Positions 1 to 12,330 of a stretch of DNA of 60,000 nt are shown here, one piece after another. The stretch lies in assembly GCA_014529385.2 (NCBI GenBank), contig CM043955.1, positions 149,749,640-149,809,639 on the forward strand, read 5' to 3'. The notes beneath the pieces are model-generated. The model was not told the DNA's origin. It searched no databases and saw only the letters and a program-made list of their open reading frames with translations. The position numbers were made by a program, and so were the translations under genes. The stretch is from Adiantum capillus-veneris (taxonomy: Eukaryota; Streptophyta; Polypodiopsida; Polypodiales; Pteridaceae). Every line of letters starts with the position of its first letter. The first letter of the stretch is position 1.

Positions 1-113
1 ACCAATATTTGATAGACAAAAAAAAAAGGGAGGTCAACAAAGAAAAAGTAAGGTGAGACACATCAATGGCACGATGTGTTTATGACAACTAGTATTGTCG
101 GCAGTCAAAGCAG

Positions 114-114
<1 letters not shown>

Positions 115-200
<86 letters not shown>
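115..200. repeat. Compound microsatellite (CT)n(CA)n in left arm of the fold-back
   Basis: About 14 CT units followed by nearly 30 CA units. The mirror tract in the right arm (2000-2052) is (GT)n(GA)n and shorter in its GT part. Short reading frames across this stretch are artefacts of the repeat. Confidence 0.95.
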
Positions 201-201
<1 letters not shown>

Positions 202-1999
202 CCACCAAGTTGCAGGGCACACACCATCGGAGTTTACCGATTGAAAGAAACGATGCCGCGTGTCCGAAAGAGGGGGCCAAAATCCCTCCCCCTTTTATAA
301 TAGTATAGATGAAATTAGTGGTTGATTGGCCTAATCATAAAACTATAGTGTCATTGTCTCCTCCTCAAATCCTCAAAACATGTAGATTCTTAAACCAAGA
401 AAAAAGTGTATCCATGTGCCTCTTAAGGATGGCCATTTAAATAGGCCCGAGCTATTGCAATGTTACTCAATTGCCAAGTGTTCTAAAAATTTCTTAATGA
501 CCTTTAATCCAAGCAAAATGAATTTTCCTCCTTGATTGCTCACTACCAAAACAAACCGTAGGAGCTCCCATTAAAGTTGTCTAATGTGGCAATATTGTCT
601 AGTTAAGGCACCATTTAGATGTCATGTCTTGATAAAAGGACTTTCTATGATTCTACATTAGTATATTTACATCGTATGTAAAGGTGACATTATGTCCACC
701 AATAGATTGATGGCGTAGTTAGATCAAAACCCTTAGCCCATGAGAGGATGGTCTAAGCTTATGCTTTTATTGATAAGAAGGTACCCGACTATTAATGAAA
801 ACATTTTGCAATAGAAAATATGCATCATTTAGCAATGGCAAAGTAAAGAAATCACATTGTGAATAGATGGTGCACCACTACCAAGACTCTTATGAGCTAA
901 GAGAATAGGAAGAATGCTTTCCTCAAGCATGCAAGTTGACAATTACATGTGGAACAACACAACGTATAAAAGGAATTTTAAAGTGAAAAGGATAACAAAA
1001 GGGTATCTAATTCCTACAAAGATTCTATATCATCAAAAGAATGTATATGCAAATGAATGAAATAGAGAGAGCATGTATTAGCTTGGAGTAGTACATGCTC
1101 TCTCTATTTCATGAAGTTGTATACACATTCTTTTGATGATGTAGAATCTTTGTAGGAATTATAGAAGGAATTTAAAAGTGAAAAGGATTCCTTTTCACTT
1201 TTCACTTTTAAATTCCTTTTATACGTTGTGTTGTTGTTGTTCCACATGTAATTGTCAACTTGCATGCTTGAGGAAAGCATTCTTCCTATTTCCGTTAGCT
1301 CATAAGAGTCTTGGTAGTGGTGCACCATCTATTCACAATGTGATTTCTTTACTTTGCCATTGCTAAACGATGCATATTTTCTATTGCAAAATGTTTTCAT
1401 TAATAGTGGGGTACCTTCTCACCAATAAAATATAGCATAAGCTTAGACCATCCTCTCATGGACTAAGGGTTTTGATCTAGCTACGCCATCAATCTATTGA
1501 TGGACATAATGTCACCTTTACATACAATGTAAATAGACTAATGTAGAATCATAGAAAGTCCTTTTATCAAGACATGACATCTAAATGGTGCCTTAACTAG
1601 ACAATATTGCCACATTAGACAACTTCAATGGGAGCTCCTATGGTTTGTTTTGGTAGTGAGCAATCAAGAAGGAAAATTCATCTTGCTTGGATTAAAGGTC
1701 ATTAAGAAATTGTTAGAACACTTGGCAATTGAGTTACATTGCAATAGCTCGTGCCTATTTAAATGGCCATCCTTAAGAGGCACATGTATACACTTTTTTC
1801 TTGGTTTGAGAATCTACAGGTTTTGAGGATTTGAGGAGGAGACAATGACACTATAGTTTTATGATGAGGCCAATCAACCACTAATTTCATCTATACTATT
1901 ATAAAAGGGGGAGGGATTTGGCCCCCTCTTTCGGACATGCGACATCGTTTCTTTCAATCGGTGAGCTCCGATGGTGTGTGTCCTGTAACTTGGTGGCTG

Positions 2000-2000
2000 A

Positions 2001-2052
<52 letters not shown>
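2000..2052. repeat. Compound microsatellite (GT)n(GA)n in right arm of the fold-back
   Basis: Mirror image of the tract at 115-200 but with about 11 GT units and about 15 GA units, showing slippage in one arm after the inverted repeat formed. Confidence 0.95.
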
Positions 2053-2163
2053 CTGCTTCGACTACCAACAGTACTAGTTGTCATAAACACATCGTGCCAT
2101 TGATGTGTCTCACCTTACTTTTTCTTTGTTGACCTCCCTTTTTTTTGTCTATCAAACATTGGT

Positions 2164-4669
2164 AGATCTTGGTGAGCTCTCACCTTCTTTGCTTCAACTT
2201 TGAACACTATGATACCCTGCTATCTTTTAAATCTAGTTGTATATGAGTTTGAGAAAATGGATGTAGGCTCGGAATGATCTCACAATTGTGAAATTATAGT
2301 ACAATCACTCACAATTGTGAGTTTTTCCAACAACCAAAAAAAGTGTTGTTTGCTAAGACTTTCATTGAATATTCTAATTTCTCCTGCAATGAGGAGATTA
2401 TAACGTTAGGCATATCATGCAACATAAAAACAAAGAAGACTTTCACAAATGAAAGGAAAACAAACATCCGAGATGTAAATTTTTCTCTCAAATGTTAAAA
2501 GATTGGGTGAAGTGTAAGATATTTGTGATTGGCATTAAAAGACTTCATTTAGGTTTTGAGTTTTAAAAGCCTCCTATTGGATAGAGTTATATAGTTTTTT
2601 GCCTTGCCTATGGCAAAGGTCTTAGTGTTTGGTTGGGTTTTTTTGGCCTGCCCACAGGGCTAAGGCTTTGGTGTCACTAACCCTTTTGCTAATGAAAAAT
2701 AAGATTTATATTTTTGTCTTTTTAGATTAAAAAAAATAATATTGGATCAACTGAGTAGATCACTTTCTATGATTACTAAAAACATAGTGGGAAAGTTAAT
2801 GGTGTGCTTTCAAGTTCCTCTATTGCGAAGTATCCTATAATAGCTAGAGCATACGCACAATACTTGGCTAGGGGTCGAGATGGTGGGAACCGCCTCTAAG
2901 GGCATGGATAAGGGCCAAAAAGGCCAAGTGTCAAAAAGATGAAAAATTTACCCATGTAGCTGAGCGACGGCCCTCACGGATTTTGAGAAGGGAGTGGTGG
3001 AGTTGAGCGTGCATGTGTAGGTGTGTTCCCTACTTTGTGAACCCTCCTTGGCTACACTCTTGCTTTGCCACAACACTGTTCTAGGTCATGCTCTCTCTTT
3101 CTCCCACTTTTTTATAGGATTAAGTTTTAGCATGCACTTGCCATAGCTTGCTCCCTCCTCGCCATGGGCCACTTACACTTCTTTGCAGCCACCGACTTTG
3201 CTACATGTGACTTGCCAGTTTCCAAGTAGGGCATGGGTAGTGTGTGGCCCGAGGCCTGCATACACTATCCGGTAGATGGACGAAGTGAACTAGGGCTAAT
3301 GGAGATAGGAGTAGTAGGGGTAGAGGTCAGGGTGGCACTTAGAGGACAATGGGGTAGCCAAATAGTCAAGGCAGAGAGAGGCAATCCAACATCGAGAGAG
3401 TTGGGCGGCAGGGCCTTGAGGGTGGTGTTGCGCATAGGTGACAATTGTTTATAAAAAAGTAGAAGTAGCATAGGAATGGGGATCTAGCACTTGAAATTTA
3501 TTTTCAACCGATAGAGGCATGCCTTGTGAAAACGGGCTAGTAAGAGGAGGTTGCAGAGGCCTACATTAGAGCAGTTTGGTGCTTCATAACCGGATGCTCC
3601 TAGTGCAAGAGGTCCAGTGTGCAGGGATATAGTAGTGTTGGGCACTAGCCAGCACAATGAGGATGGGTGGAATCCAAAGCCAATGCAGGTGCAAACATAA
3701 AAATGTTATGCTTGAAAGGGTGTATATAGGGCTGATACAATAGGAAGTATAGGGCAAAGTGAATGGCAAACATGTAATTGTCCCAATATGAGTAGTGGCT
3801 AATTGGCGACGTTGCAGGCGTTAGAGGTTGTGATTCAGTCAATATGGAGACTGCAACATATTTGGGTGTTGTTGGGATGGTATCTTTAGCCATAGAAAGT
3901 GGTTGTGCTAAACGACTATTGTTGTAGTAGGGGTGCGGGGACTGTGGGAAGTTCACCAAATAGTAGAGTAAGCATTCAACCTTAGTGGAGGTCAATAGGA
4001 TGAGAAGAGAAAGGGATGTTCATGGCAGCCACAGAGGCAAAGGCTTAACTTGGGAATAGATGATCGTGGTGGTGAATCAAGGGTCATCCTTGTGGTGGGG
4101 TTGTCACCTGCATAGTGGCAAAGGCAAAGTGTCGTGTTGATTGGCGATGGTCCAGGTGAGGTGCGTCGAAGGACAATACCTATGTAGAATGCAATGGTAC
4201 GAGCCATCTCTCTATACTTTGAAGTAAGCAAAATTTCATATGTGTGAGGTTGTCCTTATAGTATCGCATTTACCTTCATATGCAAGCTCTATATGTCAAG
4301 GCTCAGGATCTTCTGCTCTAGCCTTGGGGCCATCTCTTTTGTTGGTCTTCCCTCTACACCTCATGTAGTTCTTCCTTACCTTGACTCTTGCCGTTCTCTA
4401 TTGTCCATGGACTTTGCAGAGGATTCTTCTCCCATCACGGTTCACCTCAATGATGAATGAATAGAATAATGGCAGGCTACACACAATAAGGATCATAGCC
4501 TCCACATGCTTTGCACCATTTTGCAAGACCTTGCTAGCCTCTTTGATGGTGAGGAGCTCTGCACACATGTCTAGAATGCCACAAATCATGAAAAGCATGT
4601 CCTGAGCTTGCTTTTTGGAAGTGGTTGCAATTGCTTCTGGCTAGCTGGCCTAGCCTTTCAAGAATATTG
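2164..4669. other. Intergenic stretch with no recognisable gene
   Basis: I see no conserved protein motif, LTR boundary, primer-binding site or tandem array here. The reading frames present are short, overlap on both strands and carry no recognisable domain. It may be old, decayed repeat sequence. Confidence 0.5.
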
Positions 4670-5625
4670 TTAGGGTTGTTTCTCAAACTAAGGCTTGCCA
4701 GGAAGATGTTGATGGTGGAGCTAATTCAGAACAATCGAATGGTGTGCGAGAACTTGTTGATCACTCTTGAATAACGAATCATCTGCATGATGTGTTTCCA
4801 ATTGCGTTTCTTGGGGATAGGAATTCATGCAAGTTTGATGTAAGTTGTGTGCGCGTTGAAGTAAATACTACTTTGGTTTTCACAAGTGCTGAAGATTCTC
4901 TCGAGGGTGATGACCTTGACAACATTGCACATTGGCTGCAAGTTTGATGTTGCTTGTGTTCGTGTTGAAGTAAATATTGCTTTGGTTTCCTCAAGTAATA
5001 AAGATTCTCCCAAGGGTGATGACCTTGACAACATTGCACATTGAATGTTATTGCTGCAAATGATATTGATTTGGGAGCTCTTCAGCGAGTTGTGAATGCT
5101 ATCCAACCACCTGCAAGGTCTTGAAATACTTGGTTCAAGTTAGTGTTGGCCGACCATCAACCTAAAACACATGCAATCTATGATGATTCCCAACTTGGCT
5201 TCTTCACTTCAAGTACTCTCAACCATGATCCAGATGTTAGTGTAGGTCTTAATGGTGACACATGTGCTGTATTTAATGCTTCTTTTGCATCTAATACTAC
5301 ATTGATTGTCCATAAGTATGCATAATTATTATGTTTGTTTGAAAATGAGGCTATTGTAGTTGCTGAGACTTTTAAAGTGGATGCTTGGAAGATTGAAGGC
5401 TTCCCAAATAATCCCCACCATATAAATAATTTGGAATGGCACTATAGTCAAGCATTTGGCCATCTTTCATTTCTCTCACTTGTGGGGGAGAAGTGGAGGT
5501 GTGATCAAGCTCGAGAAATGAAAGTGGTTGTTGCAACACTTGAAGACCTATGTGTAGCAATGGAAGTAAATAAAAGACTTAACGATAAAAGATGCTATGA
5601 AGCACCTACTTTGAGAGATGTTTGA
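4670..5625 (+). pseudogene. Decayed coding relic of unrecognised family
   Basis: A run of protein-like sequence survives in shifting plus-strand frames. From 4670 a frame reads through VVSQTKACQEDVDGG, has one TGA, then continues to about 4940 ending in DDLDNIAHWL. After a frameshift a second copy of that last block follows (tandem duplication, 4828-5045). Further pieces are an open frame at 5143-5325 (LADHQPKTHAIYDDS onward) and one at 5335-5625 (…LRDV, stop TGA). Composition looks like former protein rather than random sequence, but I cannot assign a family. It could be a host gene relic, or cargo of the element marked by the 160-bp direct repeats that begin 21 bases downstream. Confidence 0.4.
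4828..5045. repeat. 109-bp tandem duplication
   Basis: Two adjacent copies start with TGCAAGTTTGATGT at 4828 and 4937 and both end in GACAACATTGCACATTG. The 109-bp period is not a multiple of three, so the second copy is out of frame with the first. This contributed to the loss of the coding frame. Confidence 0.85.
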
Positions 5626-5645
5626 TCGCGGTTCAATGTTGGTTG

Positions 5646-5804
5646 TGTTGGGTTTCAAGCCCTAAACTGGTGTCAAGCCCGTGGGAACATGCCCATGACA
5701 TGCAAACAACATCAGTTGAGTGAAGTTTTGCATGGCTAATATGTGCCTCTATAAACATGTAAAAAGGCTTTGAATAATTATCAATAGCGTTGCTTTATTG
5801 TGTC
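5646..5804. repeat. Direct repeat, left copy (possible LTR remnant)
   Basis: About 159 bp beginning TGTTGGGTTTCAAGCCC and ending GCTTTATTGTGTC, closely matching 6415-6574 in the same orientation. TGTTGG is a common copia LTR start. No primer-binding site follows this copy, so the LTR reading is tentative. Confidence 0.6.
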
Positions 5805-6403
5805 TAGGCTCATGGAAGCCTATGGAAGGACAACAAGCACAACTCTTGCTTATGCAATTAATGATAGAGAATTTCTCACAACATACAAACACTAACAATT
5901 TCCTTGAAATTGTGGTACATGTTGCTTTGGGAAATTCGTCCTCATCAATGAAGGGCACCCAAATCCAAAATTTGCTATGACAACCTGGTATATCGACACA
6001 AATTTCAAAACCTATTTTTACATGTCCACTATCATAGATTTGTTTTTGTATGTCTATTGTCGACATAATCACAATGATCTTTCAAAAGCCTTGTTTTAGC
6101 CTTAAATCGTCGGTAATTGCCATGACATACATTGTACGGGCTAGACACTGCGACGCATAAGTGGTAAGACCTCCCGAAACATATTTTTAAAGCCTGTTGT
6201 CCCACTTTTCATGAGGTTGTTGGGTACACCTTAAACCAAAGGTTTTGAAGTCAACCAAAAACTCCATCAAGTGGTAGCTTAATAGTAGCACCAAGTTATG
6301 GGTATACCAAAACCCTTGGTTGTGAGAGAACCTAAAACTCACGATTGACGAGTACACTAAAAATTCAAAATATCATGAGAATGGTAAATCTAGTTTCGGG
6401 CTT
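5805..6403. other. Non-coding stretch between the two direct repeats
   Basis: About 600 bp with no conserved protein motif in any frame. If the flanking repeats are LTRs, this is the body of a small non-autonomous (TRIM-like) element. Confidence 0.35.
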
Positions 6404-6414
6404 GAGGGGGGAAT

Positions 6415-6574
6415 TGTTGGGTTTCAAGCCCTAAACTAGTGTCAAGCTTGTGGGAACATGCCGCATGGCATGCATACAACATCAGTTGAGTGAGGTTTTG
6501 CATGGCTAATATGTGCCTATATAAGCATGTAAAAAGGCTTTGAATAATTATCAATAGCGTTGCTTTATTGTGTC
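6415..6574 (+). repeat. Direct repeat, right copy, preceded by a purine tract
   Basis: About 160 bp nearly identical to 5646-5804. It is preceded by GAGGGGGGAA (6404-6413), which looks like the polypurine tract that primes plus-strand synthesis just before a 3' LTR. After 6574 the two copies diverge; this one runs into a CT-rich stretch (6580-6630). Confidence 0.55.
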
Positions 6575-9519
6575 AAAGCTTCATCTCTCCTCTCTCTCTC
6601 GCGTTCATCTTCTTCCTCTTCTCCTTACTCTACACATCGCCATGGTGATCCTTAGATGCCACCCTCCATAGATGTTGCGCCCAACAAGCTGAGTGCACTT
6701 CATGATTGTAATGCATAAAGAATTCAGATAATGCTTAATTTCTATGAAGCACAAAGCAAACCCAATAGGGGAATGGAGAGCAACTTATTCTACAAAATAA
6801 GACTTTCAACGCTCCTTCCTATACATAAAATTTTCTTATGGGGTAGCATTAAAGTGAAAAATCCAAATGTCCGTTAGATAGGAACGGACACCAAAATATT
6901 TATAATATAAGCAACATAGCTATCAACTATGTAGTTTTGTCTCTAGACTGTGTGCGCGCTGACTCTCAAAGAGGCATCACATTGTGCAGGATCATGAGAG
7001 TTCTGTTTTCAACCATGATCTTGCTGCTGCTGATGGGGAAGGAGAAGAGTTGTGCTCCCTTGCATTTCCCTGCCATCCCTGATTCTCATCGGGATTGGAA
7101 TTTCTTCTCTGTACTAAGAATTGGCATTATGTATGCCTCAAGGCAAGACCTACGACCATGTACATTCTCAAGGTCGCCATGAGAGCCTCATGAGAGCTAG
7201 GTGTAGGTGAAGTTAAATTCTGTGTTCGCCATCAAGAGGGGGGAAGAGAGGTAGGGACAAAGGCAACGTCGGGGCGAAGCATGTACACATGGGAGAGATT
7301 TTTGAGATTTACCTCTAAATTTGAAGGTGAGAGAGAACCTACTAAATTTAGAGAAATTTAGTGTAAAAACCTTCAAATATAGGCAATTTATGTTTACAAT
7401 TTCTCATACGTGGGTCTTGCAACTTTATGGAGAAATGGTATTTCAAGCATTGATAATGCCCTACTTTTGGGTCAAGTGAGTTGCCAATGATGGAGTGTGT
7501 GATCTTAGAGCTTGCAATAGATGCTCTCATGCTATTGCTTCTTGCAGTGCAAAATCCGCAAAAAAGAGAGGGCAACAAAGTAGTCCAAAGAACATTTAAC
7601 TTGGGATGAAAATTGCATTATTACTTTCAACGACTCTCTCCTCCTTCATATATAGAAGCTTTCCACCAGCTTTATATTTGGACGATGAATCTTTTGCTCA
7701 AGCTTGTAAAAGGTAAGGTCCTCCATGAAAGCAAGTGATGAGGAGCGTAAGGGTAAGAGTTAAAGTTCCAATGCTCTCCTTGGGCGCATTTAGCTATCTT
7801 CTTCTTACATGTATATCCAATGATTTTCTACAAACATGAGTTTCTTGCATCTTATGCCTATATGTCTTTGCTATGTGTTGTGAAGCATGTGCAATACTTG
7901 GTGTTCAAATGGAATAGCAAAGCATGCAGCTTTCACATCAAAGCCTCCTTCATCAATGAACTTTTTTGAAGTTCCGTGGAGTTAACCATCGTATCCTTAA
8001 AGGCCACATTTTCCTTGGCAGCTCTATTTTGTGCAAACACGTTGACTTAGAAATAAACCTTGGTACATACTTAGAGCTTAAACATGGCCTAAAGAGCTTT
8101 TCGCTATAGTAACATGTTTTTTAAGCCACGTTTCTTATATTAGGTACTTTTGGAAAACAATGATTTTCTCGACCTTGATTGTTAACGCCAAACTAATGAG
8201 ACAACATAGATTTGTGAAATGCATTTATTGGAATTTTTACCTAAAATGCCCAAATTTTGATCTTGAAAATTAAGTTCCAATGAGAAAATTGTGCCAATGG
8301 AGAAAATTACTCAGCAAACCATAATATGGAATACAACTGTGCCAATGTGATGGAACGCACCGCACTTTCTCTTCTTGAGGTAGTTTAAGAGCCAAGTCGT
8401 ACCTAGGGGCAGCATGATGAAGCAATCATGGAATCTCCGAAATTTAGGAGTCATTCCAACTTCTTGTAGCCATCATGCTATCCCCTTGTTTTTCTACAAG
8501 ATTACAGTGATTTCTAGTTGAAGCAAGAGAGAGCATGAATCGTGGAGTAAAACACCAATGAGTTGGCAACTACCCTCTGGGTGCGACCACGTCCTCCTAC
8601 CACCCCACTACCCCACTAGCCCTAGCGCAACTTAGTGCTAAGGCCTTATATAGGAGAAGTTCTGAATTGGGAAGCCAACTTCTAGCTCAGGGGGGGTTCA
8701 TATTGCTCGCCAAAGAGAAATGTGCGAGGTTGTGGCATGCTTTCATTTGTCCAAAAGAGAAGCAAATTTTTCCGAATCGACCTCATCACCTCGGAAATGC
8801 AAGGCATTCATACTCTTTTCCCGCGTGTTGTGTGAATGCTGGAGTGCGAAAAAGGTGGCGACGACTGGCTCACTGCCTATGCGCAGTCTGAACGCTCCCT
8901 TATGCCCATTGTCCAGCCTCAACCGGGCCCACTGCGACCCCTAAAATGCAGATGATGATACGCCATCACTAGAGCACTGCATGGCCCGAATTTCAACGCT
9001 CTCTCACTCTAGTCTCTCTCTTTGCTAAATTTGGGCTCTCAGAACCCCCGTCTTTTTCAAACATCTAGTTTCAAAATCTCTACTGCACCTCCGAGCTTCC
9101 CTCCCTCTGGACTCTCGACAGCGCACGGACCCAAGGACCTCTCTCGCACCTCTTCCTCCTAACCCCTTCTCTCTCTCCTTCCTTCTCCTTCTTACGAGCA
9201 TCAAACACACACACACACACACGCACGCACGCACCCATGCATTCATTATCTTGCTCTGCATGCATGCGTTCCCGTTCTTGCCAACGATCAATGGCATTTG
9301 GTGACCGAGCAGGAATATTGCCTGGTAAGCAGGATTTCTGATTTGTTGCGCGTCCTTTGGAAGTAATGTGTATGCTTATGACATTCTGACTACTTGCGTA
9401 GGTGAGTAATTGCAATGCTGTGCTTGGTTCGCCATTACCATCTCAAAAAATTTGTATGCGATGAGAGGAGACACAGTTTTAGACCTGGTGGTCTTTCAGC
9501 TTACGGCCCCTCGCACCAG

Positions 9520-9521
<2 letters not shown>
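6575..9521. other. Long stretch without a supported gene
   Basis: No family motif is visible on either strand. The part around 8640-9340 is pyrimidine-rich with a short CA tract (about 9207-9230). It holds an ATG at 9289 followed, 34 bases later, by a GTAAG donor-like site, which faintly resembles a plant 5' leader and first exon. Nothing downstream supports it. Confidence 0.35.

Positions 9522-9581
<60 letters not shown>
9522..9581. repeat. (GA)n microsatellite
   Basis: About 30 uninterrupted GA units. No feature on either side explains it. Confidence 0.95.
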
Positions 9582-9584
<3 letters not shown>

Positions 9585-10059
9585 TCATAACAATGGCAGC
9601 TCTCTCTCAACAATGGCAGTGAGAGGTCAAATTGGTCTACGTGAAAGCTTCTCTTGAAACAAAAAAACTTAAATGATGTGGCTATCATGTGCAGTATGTA
9701 TAACCCCTGTGTGCTCACTCGTGTCTCCTGTAGCGTGCTACAAATAGAAGAGAATGTTCAACTAGGGAGATCACCATGTCCATTCAAGAGATCTGTTGGG
9801 GTGTAGGATAACGTACCTAGACCCATACGGCTGGATAAAAATTAAAATACGTCGACCGTGTTTGACCTGTAGGACCAACAGGATACACAAAGTTCTGCTG
9901 CATTCCACTTTGGATTGCCAAAAAGGCACAAAACAACTCAATTTCCAACCACTTCCAAGCTGAATCGTTGGGTTTTGAAATTTTGCAGTGGTTGCCTTTC
10001 CGTCTCTATCATTGCCCATTTCCTCTACTTCAAATTACAGGACTAGCATGGTTGGCCAT
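9582..10059. other. No recognisable feature
   Basis: No domain, LTR end or tandem repeat seen. The LINE relic begins to be recognisable at about 10060. Confidence 0.4.
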
Positions 10060-10770
10060 ATGCTGGCCAAGATTTATAAGCTAGTCTTGAAGTCCAAGTT
10101 AGAGCACATATGTAGATGGAGTGCGAGGGTCTCAGAGCACTCGGACAGGCGAGCCTTAGAGAGTACCTTTCTACGGTGAATTACCTTTTTACACTCAGTT
10201 GCATGCTAGAGCATGCTAGGAGCAGAGGCGCCTTCTATGGATTTCTGCAGAGTGTTTTTGCTTCTCGACTCTCGAGAGAGATTGTTCAAGTGGCTCCTAT
10301 CCTTGGGGGACCCATCAAAGGTGATATGGGGCACATATCTCTTTGTCGGAGAGAGTCACTTGCAGAGTATGCTTCCTTGGAAGACTATCAAAAGGCTCTG
10401 CGAGCATCGGTGGTGTCAAGCAAGGCTACCCCTTGTCACCGTCTCTCTTTGGGCTATAGGAGGTCGCAGATTACATACAGAGTAGAGGTGGGACTGGCAC
10501 TGAGATTAGCAGCACACAGGTCCATATTATGCTGGATGCTGAAGCCTGACGATATTGTTTTGATATCCGAGTTACAGGAGGGATAAGTGCAACATTTACA
10601 TGCGACACAGGCCTCACAATGAAGCTTGGTAAGATCAAGGTTATGATCTTTCAGGCACTTCAGCTCAAGTACAAAGACGATCATTCTTCACCTATGAGTA
10701 CCAACAGGTAGAGGTCTCAGATTTGTGTATATCTGAGGATCATCTTTTCCAGCAGGGTAAGGGGGTTCTC
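10060..10770 (+). pseudogene. LINE reverse transcriptase relic (non-L1 type)
   Basis: Fragments of a non-LTR reverse transcriptase appear in order in shifting frames: an STVNYLFTL..LEHARSRG block (about 10171-10245), ERLFKWLLSLGDPSKVIWG (about 10276 onward), VKQGYPLSPSLFGL (about 10413-10457), DDIVLIS (about 10547-10567, the catalytic Asp pair, with the preceding Tyr-Ala lost) and a following TGLTMKLGKIKVMIF block. The wording resembles the LINE clade with an ..HIFTLR..IEHAR.. signature seen in many lower plants, not the L1 type found elsewhere in this window. Several frameshifts make it non-functional. It probably belongs with the C-terminal relic of similar type at 11565-12330, although that one lies on the opposite strand. 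Confidence 0.75.
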
Positions 10771-11129
10771 TATGCTATAGGCATCTCAAGGCTGTTTGAC
10801 ACGAGTGTACTCTTCATTGACCATGCTTGAGAAGCAAGAGCCACACACGCACTGTGTGTTGGCGCTTAAACACGAGCTTATGCTTCGTTGGCCATGCTTG
10901 AGAGGCGGTGTTATTAAACACATTTCCAGGAGCCACGGATGAATTGCTAGCTCTCTTGACACCCAAGGTGACAACAAATTACAACATTGATGTATGTAGC
11001 CCTTGTTTGGTCACAAGGACTATCAACGCTCTCATGGAACAGGCTAGAGAGACCCCACATTTTGCTGCTATTTGTAAAGAGTAGCAAATGATGAACCTGA
11101 CAAAGATAAGGAATCACACTAATGCAAAT

Positions 11130-11330
11130 AACCCTTCCGGTTATCAATGCCAAGAAGAGCGAGTTTTTCTTGCCGGAGATACACTTCTTGGGACACATTG
11201 TCTCAGCAGCAGCAAGAGTACAAATGGACCGGGCCAAAATTGAGACTATCCGGCGATTGGCCAGACTTGAAGAATGTTCATGAAATTAGAAGCTTTTTGG
11301 GCTTGTGTTGTATAGTTGAGCTAGAAACGC
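11130..11330 (+). pseudogene. Ty3/gypsy reverse transcriptase fragment
   Basis: A 200-bp remnant encodes the end of a gypsy reverse transcriptase: NAKKSEFFLPEIHFLGHIVS.., then VQMDRAKIETIRR.., then after a frameshift NVHEIRSFLGLCC. This FLGHIVS..I..FLGL string is the classic thumb/connection region of Ty3/gypsy RT. No LTR or other pol domain is attached. Confidence 0.8.
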
Positions 11331-11564
11331 CTTTTTCTTCCGTCGTACCAAACGCAGAGAGAGAAAAAATAAAATAAACTGTTATATTAAATGTCTTCAA
11401 AAGGCCAAAATGACCTATGAGACCAAACTGATACAATCTTGGTGGATCTAATCCAATGTCTGGGTACAAAAATAAAATGTTTGGGTACAAAAATAAAATG
11501 AAGTAAAAATGAAGTGGAAGTGAAGTAAAGTGAAAGACTAAAATCATCATCCTCATCATCATTA

Positions 11565-12330
11565 TCAGTGCCCGAGGATGCTTGGCATTGGGCGTTGTTC
11601 GAGAAAGTACCGCATTGATCCTTGAAGAGCTTCGTCAATGTCCGCCTCTGTAAATACTCGAACTGGACGTCTCCCATGTCGTGCTAGAATAGTCTTGATC
11701 CTTTGATGGAGCCTCCATCGATGTCGTGGTCACCCTTGTAGACTTGGGCGTCTAGCTCTCTCAAGCTTAATGGCTCCGTCAACTAATATACCTCTCGTAT
11801 AAGTGCCCTCTAAAATCTGTTGTGAGGCATACTCATCTCGCTGTTGAGTCCTTGCTTCAAAGAAGTCAATAATCTCCCCCTACGAGTGTCTCCCATTGCG
11901 TGATCTCCTAAGAGACTCTCCCTGTGTTTGCGTAGCTCTAGCAAAAACAACCCGAGGCATCTGTGATCTTGATATCTCATGACTCTAGCCAATGGTCCAA
12001 AGCTCTCTCTGAATAGACAGTGAAAGTGGCTTCGTATCTCATAGTATATCGGACAATGACAAATGTGATGTAACTGTGTCTCTAGCTCTATATGACACAA
12101 CTGGCATATCCTGGCCCCTGTTGGTACTCTCCTAAATCTACCAGTCTCAATCTCTAGCCGATGCGATGATGTGCGCATCTGACCAATAGCACATCGTATC
12201 CCATAGGATAAATGAGTGTTCATATAGGTCGGTCTGATCACATATCCATCTTTTGTTAGCTGGAGAAGATGCTCTCTATAGAAAGTGTCACAAAATGATG
12301 ATGTGGCAACACTGCGTGGACACACACACT
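11565..12330 (-). pseudogene. LINE ORF2 C-terminal relic (non-L1 type)
   Basis: The reverse strand encodes a block with SSHRLEIETGRF, then a C-x2-C-x7-H-x4-C cluster (CQLCHIELETQLHHICHC), then PIYYEIRSHF, the usual C-terminal zinc-binding tail of a LINE polyprotein. The longest open stretch is 11810-12376, but its first codons (12331-12376) come from the 3' end of the L1 element inserted beside it. Downstream on the same strand a second degraded frame (to about 11565) continues the tail. The N-terminal part is missing; the L1 at 12315 onward was probably inserted here. Confidence 0.7.

Larger units (their letters stand above)
1..2163. repeat. Giant fold-back (inverted repeat) element, cut by window edge
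   Basis: The first ~1077 bases are the reverse complement of bases ~1092-2163, with only scattered differences. The arms meet at a short ~14-base loop around 1078-1091, flanked by the pair ATGAAATAGAGAGAGCATGT (1057 onward) and its complement (ending 1112). Each arm carries the same CT/CA microsatellite near its outer end, but of different length, so the arms have drifted independently there. No transposase or other protein is visible inside. Transcripts would form a hairpin of about 1 kb. It could be a fold-back transposon, a very large MITE, or an inverted duplication. The left arm runs to base 1, so the outer ends and any target duplication cannot be defined. Confidence 0.9.

Noticed and set aside
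3233-4231. Open frames of 60-116 codons on both strands
   Set aside because: They overlap each other, have no domain, and the region shows no other sign of a gene.
4828-5045. CRISPR-like array
   Set aside because: Only two adjacent 109-bp copies without spacers, in a eukaryotic genome.
9000-9336. A possible plant 5' leader and first exon (pyrimidine-rich DNA, ATG at 9289, GTAAG at 9323)
   Set aside because: No downstream exon could be recognised, and its splice phase does not match the CIP7-like exon at 56993.
9415-9718. Frames of about 80 codons around the GA tract
   Set aside because: Poly-Arg/Glu or poly-Ser/Leu from the microsatellite; no domain.
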